NCBI GenBank assembly: GCA_029762535.1 | Contig: JARVGK010000016.1 | Location: 1-64,000 of the forward strand | Direction of reading: 5' to 3' | Length of the DNA stretch: 64,000 bases | From: Thermoplasmatota archaeon | GTDB lineage: Archaea; Thermoplasmatota; Penumbrarchaeia; Penumbrarchaeales; Penumbrarchaeaceae | Shown here: in pieces, positions 50,020 through 58,982 of the stretch | Layout: every line of letters begins with the position of its first letter | Position numbering within the stretch: position 1 is the stretch's first letter | The notes under the pieces: generated by a model | What the model was told of the DNA's origin: nothing | The model's input: only the letters and a program-made list of their open reading frames with translations | The model's database searches: none | Position numbers and translations under genes: made by a program

Positions 50020-53000
50020 TTACTCCTTCTTCGACGGAACTGGAGGCACGGGAGGTGCCGGAGGGGCCGCCGGAGGAGGAGGTATGGGTTTGGGCTGTGC
50101 CGCTGGAGTCGGAGGCGACGTCTGAGGAGCAGTGACTTCGGGGCCCTTATCCGGGGTGATGGGTGGCTTTACAGGTGCGGATGGGACCGTTATGGTGGAG
50201 GGCTGCAGTGTCGCAGCTGGCGGAGGGGGCGTGTAGCCGTCCTTTGCCACAATGGTCTTGGTCGCTCCCGAGCGGACCTCGTCATCCAGTATGCTCTTCT
50301 GCTGCTTCTTGTCCTCGGCCTTCATCTTTTCTATGAGGTCCAATTTCCTTGCCTTCTCCTTCTTGATCTTCATCATGTTCAGAACATTCAGTCCTATGAA
50401 CACCATGAGGAGGAGGAAGTAAAGGGCTGCGTAACCGATGATCCCCGCTCCCAGTCCGAAGCCGAGGTCCTCCACTGAGAATATCTTTCCGACTATAGAT
50501 GTCGGGAGCTCCGGCGGGTCATGTGTGACCGTTACCCTGTAAACCTTCTCGGTGATCAATCCCTCCAGGTCCTCGGCTACAACGGTCACCGTGAACTTGC
50601 CAACATCGTTCGGGGTTACGTCCTTGACGTCGAAAGTATAGGAGAAGCCAATTCCACCCTTCTCCGGTCCGAAGGCGGTCTCGGTCGATCCTCCCTCCTT
50701 CCTGATGAATACCGTTACCGTCAGGTCCATATACGACCTTCCCTGGGTGAATAGATCGCTATCCTGGTCGCTGAACTTCGTGAAGTTGAAGACGACCGTC
50801 TTGGTATCGCTCTTGACGGTCTGCAGTACCCATGTAGGTTCCACGAACTCGACGTGGTTCAGGGTAGGGAGGCCCTCATTCTCCATTATGAGATCGATCT
50901 TCGGATAGTAATCCCAGGCCAGATCGAACACTATCCACGAATTGACGGACTTGAACCCGGCATCGTCTTGGAGGGTTACGGTCAAGTTGTATATGCCCTC
51001 CGGGTAATCGAGAAGAGTGCCCTTCTGTTTGCTTATATCGATGTCGAAATTGAGGAAGTATCCACCGGTCTCGTTCGCCTTCTTCACATCCGTATCCACC
51101 ATCGTCTTGTCGAAGAATTCGACACCGGTCTCGTACTTGAGGCTTATCATGGCCATTGTTATCCTCTTGCCGCTGCTGATAATATCTGACTGATAGTCCC
51201 GGTCGTACGCATTGGCCGTCACCTTGATGACAGGTGCCTGATTGGTAACATAGATATCCAGAGCCTGCCTCACAGCAGGTTCTGTAACACCCCTGGAATG
51301 CTGGACCTGCACCGATACGAGCACGGGCCTGTGGTTAACTGCGTTCCTGTCGAAGACGAGGTTGAAATCCTTTCTCACCTCATACAGCGAGTCCTTGGCA
51401 ACAAGGCTGAATGATTTCTCTCCCTGGGCTTCCGTCTCAGTATCGAGTTCTATGGTCCACGTGCTGTAGGGTGGAGCGCCTTCTGGAGCCGTGCTTCTGG
51501 CGTTGGCGATGACCCTATCCCCCTCGTAGAGGATAACTTCCTGCATCGTGCTCACGGGCGATCTGGAACTGGCGACGCCCTCTATGGTGATCTCGCCTCC
51601 GACCGTCATGCCGTTTACGAACGGGGCGCTGTTTATCGTTGCGATGTTGAGATCTATTCTGGTTATGTTGATATTCACGTTCCTGTTGGATCCTTTCTTC
51701 GTCACGAAATTCTCCATCAGGACCTCTTCGGACCTCTCCCTTACCTGGCCGAATATCTCAGCCTCGAAGCGATACTTCATCCTGTCGACGTTGATCCTTC
51801 CTTCGACCTCGATCTCAGCCTTGCCCTCCTGGTCCGTTAAGTATTCGGCGCCGTTCCTCGGATATGGCACGGGATCATCACCCCTGTACCACTGAACCCT
51901 GGCCCCGTCCAGGTTCTCCCCGTAAATATCGCGTACCCTGACGAACGCCCACCAGAAATGCCTGATCGTGGTCGAGCCCTCTGGACTGGGAATGTTATCG
52001 CCGACATCCACTTGATGGAACTCGGCCATGTTCGGTGCGTCGATTATCGTTGTTGATGAGATGTACCTGCTGAGTGAGATGAACCTTTCATCGCTATCCT
52101 TTTCGTGATCCACGAGGAATGAGCCTTTGTTGGATTTTGCGACGAGCCTCGATTCCGGGTTTCCCGTCTTCTGGGTGAACAGGCCGGGAACCGACTGTAT
52201 GTCGCTCTTGTAGATGATTATATCGTTGGTGGCACGCAGAGATATCTCGGAAAAACCCCCCTGATTGCCCTCGAAGGAGGCGGATCCAGCGTCGCCCCCC
52301 TGCGCCCTCAATCCTACCGACTGTCCGATAGCGCCCGGAGATTCGGTAACCCTGACGCTGTCTCCCACTATGTAGATCCGGGCCTCTCCGCCCGGACCGG
52401 ACCTCATCCCTGCATTGTAATTGTCCCCGCCCTTGCCACCGAGCGCTTTGACCTCTGATCTATCGAGGGTTATCTCATTGGATCCCAAGGACTGAAGGGT
52501 GATATAGGCTCGGCCTCCTGCGGACCCGTAAGTGACCGTGTCCCCCTGCGCCCCTGTTTGGCCGGAGACCGTTATCGTGGTGTTCTCGATCTTGAGCGGC
52601 TCCTCTCTGGATATGAGGACGAGCGATGAGTCACGGCCGGATTCGCCGAGCTTCGCCGGCGGGGTATCGTTATCCACGGTCAACGTGGCCCTGTTAAGGG
52701 ATATGCTATCGGCCTTTATGTTCATCACTCCCTTGCTGACCCTTATGAACGAGCCAGCCTCTATTACGAGAGATGTGTTGGTCGTATCCTCACGGCAGAT
52801 GAACTCCTCGACCTCGATCCGAACACCTCTTATGGTCAGATGGCCGTCGCTCCTTATGCGGATGGATTTGAATATCTCGTTCTTGTCCAGTACTACTGTG
52901 GTGTTGATCACCAGTTCCTCTCCGATCTCCCTCGTTGGGGTCTGAAAGCCCGTTGCTACGTTACTTGCGGCCGGTATCGCCAACAACAGGAACATGATCG

Positions 53001-53040
53001 CGAAGGATACAGCAGCATAGGTCCTCGTATCATTGATCAT
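50020..53040 (-). CDS. Large secreted protein with Gly-rich helix and Pro-rich cytoplasmic tail
   Basis: A 1006-residue type I membrane protein. A signal peptide ('AAVSFAIMFLLLAIPAAS') is followed by a Gly-rich beta-helix-like region ('VKALGGKGGDNYNAGMRSG', 'GQSVGLRAQGGDAGSASFEG', about residues 130-270). Ig-like domains follow. A helix near residue 890 ('GIIGYAALYFLLLMVFIGLNV') leads to a coiled-coil (KARKLDLIEKMKAEDKKQQ) and a 90-residue Pro-rich cytoplasmic tail ending 'PPPPAAPPAPPVPPVPSKKE'. The tail may contact cytoplasmic proteins. A short zinc-ribbon membrane protein lies just upstream and the glycosyltransferase downstream, all on one strand. Confidence 0.82.
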   Translation of the reverse strand: MINDTRTYAAVSFAIMFLLLAIPAASNVATGFQTPTREIGEELVINTTVVLDKNEIFKSIRIRSDGHLTIRGVRIEVEEFICREDTTNTSLVIEAGSFIRVSKGVMNIKADSISLNRATLTVDNDTPPAKLGESGRDSSLVLISREEPLKIENTTITVSGQTGAQGDTVTYGSAGGRAYITLQSLGSNEITLDRSEVKALGGKGGDNYNAGMRSGPGGEARIYIVGDSVRVTESPGAIGQSVGLRAQGGDAGSASFEGNQGGFSEISLRATNDIIIYKSDIQSVPGLFTQKTGNPESRLVAKSNKGSFLVDHEKDSDERFISLSRYISSTTIIDAPNMAEFHQVDVGDNIPSPEGSTTIRHFWWAFVRVRDIYGENLDGARVQWYRGDDPVPYPRNGAEYLTDQEGKAEIEVEGRINVDRMKYRFEAEIFGQVRERSEEVLMENFVTKKGSNRNVNINITRIDLNIATINSAPFVNGMTVGGEITIEGVASSRSPVSTMQEVILYEGDRVIANARSTAPEGAPPYSTWTIELDTETEAQGEKSFSLVAKDSLYEVRKDFNLVFDRNAVNHRPVLVSVQVQHSRGVTEPAVRQALDIYVTNQAPVIKVTANAYDRDYQSDIISSGKRITMAMISLKYETGVEFFDKTMVDTDVKKANETGGYFLNFDIDISKQKGTLLDYPEGIYNLTVTLQDDAGFKSVNSWIVFDLAWDYYPKIDLIMENEGLPTLNHVEFVEPTWVLQTVKSDTKTVVFNFTKFSDQDSDLFTQGRSYMDLTVTVFIRKEGGSTETAFGPEKGGIGFSYTFDVKDVTPNDVGKFTVTVVAEDLEGLITEKVYRVTVTHDPPELPTSIVGKIFSVEDLGFGLGAGIIGYAALYFLLLMVFIGLNVLNMMKIKKEKARKLDLIEKMKAEDKKQQKSILDDEVRSGATKTIVAKDGYTPPPPAATLQPSTITVPSAPVKPPITPDKGPEVTAPQTSPPTPAAQPKPIPPPPAAPPAPPVPPVPSKKE

Positions 53041-53052
53041 CACATCACCACC

Positions 53053-53463
53053 TCATATCCTTCTCCTGACAGAAAGATCGCTTGCCTTCGATCGGGTCGA
53101 GTCGTATAGCCGGTCGTTGAATATCATGAATATGAAGAAGGCGAAACCCGTCAGCATATAAAGGACCAATAATGTGATCGTCATCGTCAGGTCCTTGTCC
53201 TTGAAGAACAGTAGAGGCAGGGCCAGGGCGAAGAAGACCGCCATGAATATCGTGGAGAACTTCTTCCTTGCCTTGTATTTGTCCATTTGGGACCTGAGAT
53301 CCACAACCATCTTCCTGCGGATATAATCCTCGTCCTCCTGGACGACATCGTCCCTGTTGAAAGTGTATCCGCAATATTTGCAGGTCATCTTATCTTGCCT
53401 GGTGTCCTCCAGCTGCTTGTTGCAACCTGGACAATCCAATAATCTTGCTTTCTGGGGCGGCAT
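53053..53463 (-). CDS. Zinc-ribbon protein with two membrane helices
   Basis: A 136-residue protein. An N-terminal zinc ribbon ('CPGCNKQLE' and 'CKYCGYTF') is followed by an acidic/basic linker and two membrane helices ('STIFMAVFFALALPLLFF', 'TLLVLYMLTGFAFFIFMIF'), with a basic C-terminus. The ribbon is cytoplasmic. No family recognised. First gene of the probable operon with the Pro-rich surface protein (12 bases on) and the glycosyltransferase. Confidence 0.75.
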   Translation of the reverse strand: MPPQKARLLDCPGCNKQLEDTRQDKMTCKYCGYTFNRDDVVQEDEDYIRRKMVVDLRSQMDKYKARKKFSTIFMAVFFALALPLLFFKDKDLTMTITLLVLYMLTGFAFFIFMIFNDRLYDSTRSKASDLSVRRRI

Positions 53464-53585
53464 GGGATCGGTTCGGATACTAGCTCAGTGGATAAATATC
53501 TTTTGACCCTTCCGGAGTTATTTCAGTGAAGAAATGGGTTTTTCCCGGGGAAATATTATCTAATCCATCGGACATACATTCCTCG

Positions 53586-54860
53586 ATGTCCAAAATAGAA
53601 TTCAGGGCTCTTCTGGAAGGGACGGGCGCTGTACACATGGAGAAGGCCGTCGATCGGTGTCTCGAAGCCTCGTCCCTATCGAGAGAGGACCAGAGAAGGA
53701 CCTGGGTCGCCCAGGACCGGGCGAACTCCTCGTTCCGTCTAGCTGGAAACGTATATTCCAACAGGGACAGGATAGCCTCTATACTGGGGGTGGAAAGGGA
53801 CAAGGTGCCGAGACTTATCCTCAGCGCGATGGAAGGTCCCGTACCCCCTCAGGACATATCCATTCCCGGCCTATACAGAACGGTGGAACCGGACGATCTG
53901 CCTATACCGACCTACTATGAGGGGGACGGCGGCCCTTACATCACCTCAGGGATCTTCCACGCGGTCCGTAAGGGCAGGGGCAATCTCTCTTTCCACAGGA
54001 TGATGTACCTTGGCGGAGGCAGGTTCGCGATAAGGGTGGTCCCTCGACATTTGAGGGCGCTGATGGACGAGGCACTATCATCCGGCCAGGAACTGAGGGT
54101 CTGCGTCTCCATAGGATGTGACATCGCATCGCTGATATCGGCCTCATGCTCGGCAAGATACGGCATGGATGAGTTCGAGATCGCATCCTCCCTGCACAGG
54201 TCCGCCACCGGAGAGCCTCTCAGGACCATATACGAGGACGGTCTCAGAGCCCCGGAAGGTTCCGAGATCATACTATACGGCAGGATCGGAAAGGAGACGG
54301 CCAGCGAAGGGCCTTTCGTGGACATCACGGGAACCGTTGATAATACTGGCATGGAGGGGCAACCGGTATTCACGGTTGATACGGCCTACGCCAGAGAGGA
54401 CCCCATTATGCACGTCCTGCTTCCAGGCGGATTGGAGCATTACCTCTTGATGGGGCTTCCAAAAGAACCCGCTATCCTGAGTTCCGTAAGCAAGGTCGTC
54501 CCCAAGGTCCATGCCGTCAGACTTACCGAAGGGGGCTGCTGTTGGCTTCACGGGATCGTCTCGATAACTTCACAGAAAAGCGGCGATGGGAAGAATGCTG
54601 CCATGGCGGCATTCACCGGGCATCCTTCGATGAAACGGGTCATGATCGTGGACGACGATATTGACATATTCGACGATGAGGAGGTCGAATGGGCCCTCGC
54701 GACAAGGTTCCAGGCGGGCAGGGACCTCGTTGTAGTTGAAGGAGCGCGAGGATCGACGCTGGACCCCTCCCTGGCAGAGGATGGGACGACCTCGAAGATG
54801 GGGATCGACGCAACGATGCCCTTCGGCGACAGGAGCGGTTTCAGGAGGGTCAAGGTATAG
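53586..54860 (+). CDS. ubiD: UbiD-family decarboxylase (prFMN-dependent)
   Basis: A 424-residue UbiD-type carboxy-lyase. The family core is present: 'YITSGIFHAVRKGRGNLSFHRM' (seen as 'YITSGIFHAVRKG', 'NLSFHRM'), 'RVCVSIGCDIASLISAS', 'GPFVDITGTVDN', and 'VMIVDDDIDIFDDEEVEWAL', followed by 'ATRFQAGRDL'. These enzymes decarboxylate unsaturated acids using prenylated FMN made by UbiX, which is not in the window. In archaea one UbiD branch decarboxylates anhydromevalonate phosphate in the isoprenoid pathway. That is a candidate role but not proven here. ATG 53586 follows a TATA-like 'aaatattatc' by about 30 bases; the longer frame to 53526 would read through it. Confidence 0.9.
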   Translation: MSKIEFRALLEGTGAVHMEKAVDRCLEASSLSREDQRRTWVAQDRANSSFRLAGNVYSNRDRIASILGVERDKVPRLILSAMEGPVPPQDISIPGLYRTVEPDDLPIPTYYEGDGGPYITSGIFHAVRKGRGNLSFHRMMYLGGGRFAIRVVPRHLRALMDEALSSGQELRVCVSIGCDIASLISASCSARYGMDEFEIASSLHRSATGEPLRTIYEDGLRAPEGSEIILYGRIGKETASEGPFVDITGTVDNTGMEGQPVFTVDTAYAREDPIMHVLLPGGLEHYLLMGLPKEPAILSSVSKVVPKVHAVRLTEGGCCWLHGIVSITSQKSGDGKNAAMAAFTGHPSMKRVMIVDDDIDIFDDEEVEWALATRFQAGRDLVVVEGARGSTLDPSLAEDGTTSKMGIDATMPFGDRSGFRRVKV

Positions 54861-55505
54861 ATGACGGGAGGATGGTCCAAGGTAGAGTATCCGCCCAGAT
54901 ACGGAATATGGTCATCAAGAGCCCTTCTCTTGATCATCGTATTGATCATAGTCAACACCTCCGGATGCTTCGATGTACACACGGCAAGGAGGATATTCTA
55001 TCCGGCAGAGGACGACAGCATAACGTTCGTCTCCGGTACCATCGCATCGGTGAGATACGATTATAAAGGCCCGATCGACGCGCTCGGAAGGGTTCAGGTT
55101 GGATCGGCGGAGTTCCACAGGGAGATCGATAATTTCGTGATCGCCGAGGGCGGAGGCAACCTCTACCTTTGGGTCCAGGTGCACTTCTTTCCCGACACCG
55201 GGAGCATGCTTGATTTCCCGCGGTATGTGAACGTCACGCTGATATTCATGCCAGAGGGAGAGGGTCCGAGGGTGATGATCTTCAGCCCTTACTTCTCGAG
55301 GGCCGGATCCGAGGTCGATGTCGCTGAATCCGTAGGAAATGTCGTTGATCCCGGCCCCGGGCTCTGGTCCCTCAAGGTGGAGGGCGTCGGAACATCGGTC
55401 ACATCCGGAGGGTCCACCTATTACGATTGGTTCAGAGTGACTGTGAACGGCGTCTATTCGGACAGGTCCTACAACAACAACGCCCCCGGCACGGTAGTGC
55501 CTTGA
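54861..55505 (+). CDS. Putative lipoprotein, unknown function
   Basis: A 214-residue protein. A hydrophobic stretch 'ALLLIIVLIIVNTSGC' with a lipobox-like Cys (near residue 36) suggests a lipoprotein, then a beta-rich domain ('YLWVQVHFFPDTG', 'RYVNVTLIFMPEGEG', 'LWSLKVEGVGTSVTSGGS'). No family is recognised. The ATG directly follows the ubiD stop, so both may be co-transcribed, but a functional link is not obvious. Confidence 0.65.
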   Translation: MTGGWSKVEYPPRYGIWSSRALLLIIVLIIVNTSGCFDVHTARRIFYPAEDDSITFVSGTIASVRYDYKGPIDALGRVQVGSAEFHREIDNFVIAEGGGNLYLWVQVHFFPDTGSMLDFPRYVNVTLIFMPEGEGPRVMIFSPYFSRAGSEVDVAESVGNVVDPGPGLWSLKVEGVGTSVTSGGSTYYDWFRVTVNGVYSDRSYNNNAPGTVVP

Positions 55506-55544
55506 AAATGCTTGAACAAGGTCCGATGAACGATTCGAGACCCG

Positions 55545-57083
55545 TCACTTATATAACTTGGTGAGATGGACCACTCTCTGCGGGAACGGTATGTTGATCC
55601 CCTCCCTTGCGAACCTGTAGAATATCCTCTCCCGCAGTTCGCTGGATACCCTCCACTGATCGTTGAAATCCTTGACCCAGAAAGTGACGGCGAAGAGAAG
55701 GGATGAATCGCCGAAATCGTTGAACCTGTAGAATGTTGCATGGTCCTTGTCCTCGAAAGTATCCGGATGTGCCGAGACCTCATCGATGAGGATCTGGCCC
55801 ACCTTGCGCGGATCGGACCCGTAGCTGACGCCCACGCTTATCGTCGTCCTGCCATACATGTCCGGCTCGCTGAGGTTCGAGAACAGGCGATCCGATATCC
55901 TGTTGTTGGGTATCGTAACGAGCTGATTGGTGAAGGAATGGAACATACGCGTGGACCGCAGGCCGATCTCCCGGACCTGATAGAGCTTGTCGTCCATCAT
56001 TATCCAGTCCCCTTCCTTGAACGGGCGGTCGAGCATCAGGGATATGCCAGAGAAGAAGTTCGAGAGGGTGTCCTGGGCGGCGAAAGCGATGACCAAACCG
56101 GCTATCCCCATACCGGCGATGAGTACTGTGACATCAACGCCCATCGTGTCCAGGACCATGATCCCGGCCAAAACCCACACGGCAACGAACATTACCTTGT
56201 CAAGGACCGGGATGAGGACGTCATCGGCCTTGGTCTCCGTCTTGGCGGACATGGACTTCAGACGAACGAATATTACGTTCTTCAGCAGTTTCACAGCGAT
56301 CACGGAGAGCAGGATGATGGCCGTTACCCTGTATATGCGGTAGAATGCTATGACCGTCCTCTCGGGTATAGTCAGCAGCGCGATCGATATCAAAAGCCCG
56401 TAGAGCATGATCACAACGAAGAAGGGGATCCTTATCGACCTGATTATGCTGAGGTCCAACCCCGGGAACTTCCGTGTGAGAATGGATATGATTATCCTGA
56501 TGAACAGCCAAAGAAGGGCGGTCAATAGGAACCAGATCGACAGGACCAATCCTGACTTGACCAGGGGCTGCTGCATGGGTTCGGGCAGGAAGCTTATGTC
56601 GATCTTAAGTCCTAGAACCTCGATCACATCGCCGTCGGTTATCAGAATTATCTGGTCCGGGGCGTCCTTGAGGAGTCGGATACCTTCGATCGGGCATTCG
56701 ATCCACTCCTGCCCTGAACCCTGGCCCCCGATAGATATCACAGTTACGTTGAACTCAGCTTTGGCCCCCCTCTTCAGCTGCGATGTCCAATCCCCCAGAA
56801 CCGTCAAATTGTGCCGGTACATCCCGCCACCCGTGGACTCGAACCAGATGATCGTGTCCCCGTTCCTGTCCAGTTTGGACATGGAGATGGTATCGAGGAA
56901 GAGAAAAGTGTCTTGGGGTTCCAGCCCCCTGAATTCCCTGTTATCGGGGTTGTAGAGGGCCATCAGATCGCTGAAGTCCATCTCATCGCTGCCAAAGTTT
57001 AAGGCGTTCGCGGATCCCATCATCAGGGACAGCGCCCCGATGATGATCACGAAAGAGATGACCTTGGCGATCCCTGGACCCAT
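55545..57083 (-). CDS. MscS-family mechanosensitive channel
   Basis: A channel of 512 residues (520 from an ATG at 57107). An N-terminal export signal, a 160-residue extracellular domain, about five helices, then the MscS core: 'LIAGMGIAGLVIAFAAQDTLSNFFSG' (here 'GMGIAGLVIAFAAQ' is the pore helix), 'RPFKEGDWIMMDDKLYQVREIGLRSTR' (beta domain; seen as 'FKEGDWIMMDDKLYQV'), and 'QLVTIPNNRISDRLFSN'. It relieves osmotic shock. Start choice: a TATA-like 'tttatttatat' ends right before ATG 57107, placing a leaderless start at ATG 57083, which is preferred. The extracellular domain is longer than in E. coli MscS. Confidence 0.9.
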   Translation of the reverse strand: MGPGIAKVISFVIIIGALSLMMGSANALNFGSDEMDFSDLMALYNPDNREFRGLEPQDTFLFLDTISMSKLDRNGDTIIWFESTGGGMYRHNLTVLGDWTSQLKRGAKAEFNVTVISIGGQGSGQEWIECPIEGIRLLKDAPDQIILITDGDVIEVLGLKIDISFLPEPMQQPLVKSGLVLSIWFLLTALLWLFIRIIISILTRKFPGLDLSIIRSIRIPFFVVIMLYGLLISIALLTIPERTVIAFYRIYRVTAIILLSVIAVKLLKNVIFVRLKSMSAKTETKADDVLIPVLDKVMFVAVWVLAGIMVLDTMGVDVTVLIAGMGIAGLVIAFAAQDTLSNFFSGISLMLDRPFKEGDWIMMDDKLYQVREIGLRSTRMFHSFTNQLVTIPNNRISDRLFSNLSEPDMYGRTTISVGVSYGSDPRKVGQILIDEVSAHPDTFEDKDHATFYRFNDFGDSSLLFAVTFWVKDFNDQWRVSSELRERIFYRFAREGINIPFPQRVVHLTKLYK

Positions 57084-57116
57084 GCCCTCTCCGATGCTGT
57101 TTATCATATAAATAAA

Positions 57117-57923
57117 TTAGACCGGGCGAATTTCTTCGACCCTGATCAACTCGATATCGTTATGCTCTCTTTCGAAATACTCGCTTATGGACCTCAAGGA
57201 GTGGGGGGTCCCGAAGGCCAATATCGGTCTGCCTCGCATCAGATACCCGGCCACGGTGCTCTGGCTCGGCATCTCCAGATGATATTCGAAGTCGCTTCTG
57301 ATGAGCATCGCCGCCGATTCCATGTCAAGGGCGGCGACGATTACCCGGTCCGAAGATGGCCCCCCTCCCATGGACCCTATCCCTTCTATGACCTCAGGGG
57401 GCAATCTAGCCGATCCGCCTCCGGAGCGGGCCGGAGGCACCTCCACAAGGCGGAGAGGCGGGATCTCCATATCCACCAAGCCCTGCAGGTCCCCGACCTG
57501 GACCATGCCCCCGGGCGAAGCGTCCGTCTCAGCGATCCCCGATGAGGACCCGGGCCCTTCTCCTGCATAGAGGAGACCTCTTTTCATATAGAGGTTGACC
57601 TTCATGCCTTTGCGGACCTCTCCCTCCGAGATGGCATCCGTCGAGCGTATTATCTCCAGGTTCCCTATGCTCGTATCGGCGAATCCCTTTAACTGGAGCA
57701 GGCTGCTTTGCAGGTATTCCATCCCTTTCGCGGTCGCGTTCAGCGTCCTGCCGTCGCGATGGACAAGCCCCTCCTTCTCCATTTCCCTCAGATGCTCGGA
57801 TGCGCCCTGCGACGTGATCCCCACCGTTCTCGCTATAGACGCGCCGTGCTTCAGGCCGTCGAGCAACATGGACCTCAATATCAAGAGCCTCGTAAGCTGT
57901 CCCTTCATCCTCAGGAGTTCCAT
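57117..57923 (-). CDS. Winged-helix regulator next to the ABC importer
   Basis: A 268-residue protein. Residues 1-70 form a winged-helix domain ('LILRSMLLDGLKHGASIARTV', seen as 'LLDGLKHGASIARTVG', 'QGASEHLREMEKEGLVHRDG'). The middle is a short beta domain ('EVRKGMKVNLYMKRGLLYAGE'), a little like FeoA/SH3-type dimer folds. The C-terminal half ('EGIGSMGGGPSSDRVIVAALDMESAAML') is a small alpha/beta domain. It resembles archaeal COG regulators annotated with DUFs. It is divergent from the ABC importer genes across a 110-base promoter region, so it is a candidate regulator of metal or cofactor uptake (inference). Confidence 0.8.
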   Translation of the reverse strand: MELLRMKGQLTRLLILRSMLLDGLKHGASIARTVGITSQGASEHLREMEKEGLVHRDGRTLNATAKGMEYLQSSLLQLKGFADTSIGNLEIIRSTDAISEGEVRKGMKVNLYMKRGLLYAGEGPGSSSGIAETDASPGGMVQVGDLQGLVDMEIPPLRLVEVPPARSGGGSARLPPEVIEGIGSMGGGPSSDRVIVAALDMESAAMLIRSDFEYHLEMPSQSTVAGYLMRGRPILAFGTPHSLRSISEYFEREHNDIELIRVEEIRPV

Positions 57924-57935
57924 TTCAACGCCTCG

Positions 57936-58013
57936 TAAAATATTTATAAACGCTGAGGATATGGGGGAAAGACTACTTTAACTTTGTCAAGCAAACCTGA
58001 TTTATGTATAATG
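57936..58013. promoter_or_regulatory. Divergent promoter region, regulator / ABC importer
   Basis: 'aaaatatttataaac' (57936-57950) reads as a TATA-like box on the minus strand, about 22 bases before the regulator ATG at 57923. 'tttatgtataatg' (about 58001-58013) is a TATA-like box for the importer; GGAG at 58022-58025 then lies 9 bases before ATG 58035. Confidence 0.45.
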
Positions 58014-58034
58014 TGATCTTTGGAGATGACTTCC

Positions 58035-58982
58035 ATGAAAGATAAGGGGCTTGTCAGAATTCTTCTTGCTGTTGTAATAACGATACTGTTCTCGAGCATG
58101 ACCCCGGGCTGTCTGGACGATGGTCCCGTGGGCAGCAGGGAGTTCGTGGACGACATGGGGGTGATCGTCAGGACGGACGGCGTTCCATCCAGCATAGTGA
58201 CGTTGACGCCAGCCCTGACCGAGATCGTGTTCCTGCTGGGACTAGAAAACGTACTGGTCGGATGCGATTCCGATTCGAACTACCCCTCCGAGGCGGACAA
58301 GATCGAGAAGGTCAGTTCATGGTCCGGCCTGAACTCGGAGAGGATCGTCGAGTTAGGTCCCGACCTCATATTCATGGACAACACATTGGACGCATCGGGA
58401 TCCAGATATGCGGAGCTGACCGGGTTGGGCCTGAACGTTTACAGAACACACCCTAGAACGCTGGAGGACATCCTGGAAAATATCGAGGCGATCTCCGAGA
58501 TCATGGGGGTCAAGAGCAAAGGGGAGGAGGTCGCCAATTCCATGAGGCAGAGGATACTCTCGGTTGAGGGGCAGGCATCCACGGACCCTGCCGGAGATCC
58601 CCCCTCCGTCCTTCACGTCGTCTATTACGACGGAACGGACGATCCGTGGGTGATGGCCGATTCCACGTTCTCAGGGGATCTCATCGATAAGGCCGGGGGA
58701 AAAGCTCCCATCCGAAGCGGCCAGGGTCTATCCGTTCAGGTCAGCCTGGAAAGGATCATAGATGGGGACCCCGATATCATCATCTGCTCGCAGAGCTCTC
58801 TCTGGCCCACACGGACCCGGGAACTTTTGATGAACGACACGAGGCTGTCCGGGGTGGCAGCGGTATCAGGGAGCAGGATATACGAGATCGATGCTGACAT
58901 CATCGATCGGACCGGACCGCGGCTGATCGATGGCCTGGAGAGGATCAGGGCATTGATCGAGGACTTCCATAAAGGTGATTGA
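58035..58982 (+). CDS. ABC importer binding protein (siderophore/cobalamin type)
   Basis: A 315-residue lipoprotein-type solute-binding protein. The signal 'LLAVVITILFSSMTPGC' has a lipobox Cys. The body is a type III (TroA/BtuF) fold: 'SIVTLTPALTEIVFLLGL', 'SWSGLNSERIVELGPDLIFMD', 'VLHVVYYDGTDDPWVMA', 'DPDIIICSQSSLW'. It captures vitamin B12 or a ferric siderophore outside the membrane and feeds the permease encoded next. ATG 58035 has a Shine-Dalgarno 9 bases upstream. The gene overlaps the permease start by 8 bases. Confidence 0.92.
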   Translation: MKDKGLVRILLAVVITILFSSMTPGCLDDGPVGSREFVDDMGVIVRTDGVPSSIVTLTPALTEIVFLLGLENVLVGCDSDSNYPSEADKIEKVSSWSGLNSERIVELGPDLIFMDNTLDASGSRYAELTGLGLNVYRTHPRTLEDILENIEAISEIMGVKSKGEEVANSMRQRILSVEGQASTDPAGDPPSVLHVVYYDGTDDPWVMADSTFSGDLIDKAGGKAPIRSGQGLSVQVSLERIIDGDPDIIICSQSSLWPTRTRELLMNDTRLSGVAAVSGSRIYEIDADIIDRTGPRLIDGLERIRALIEDFHKGD

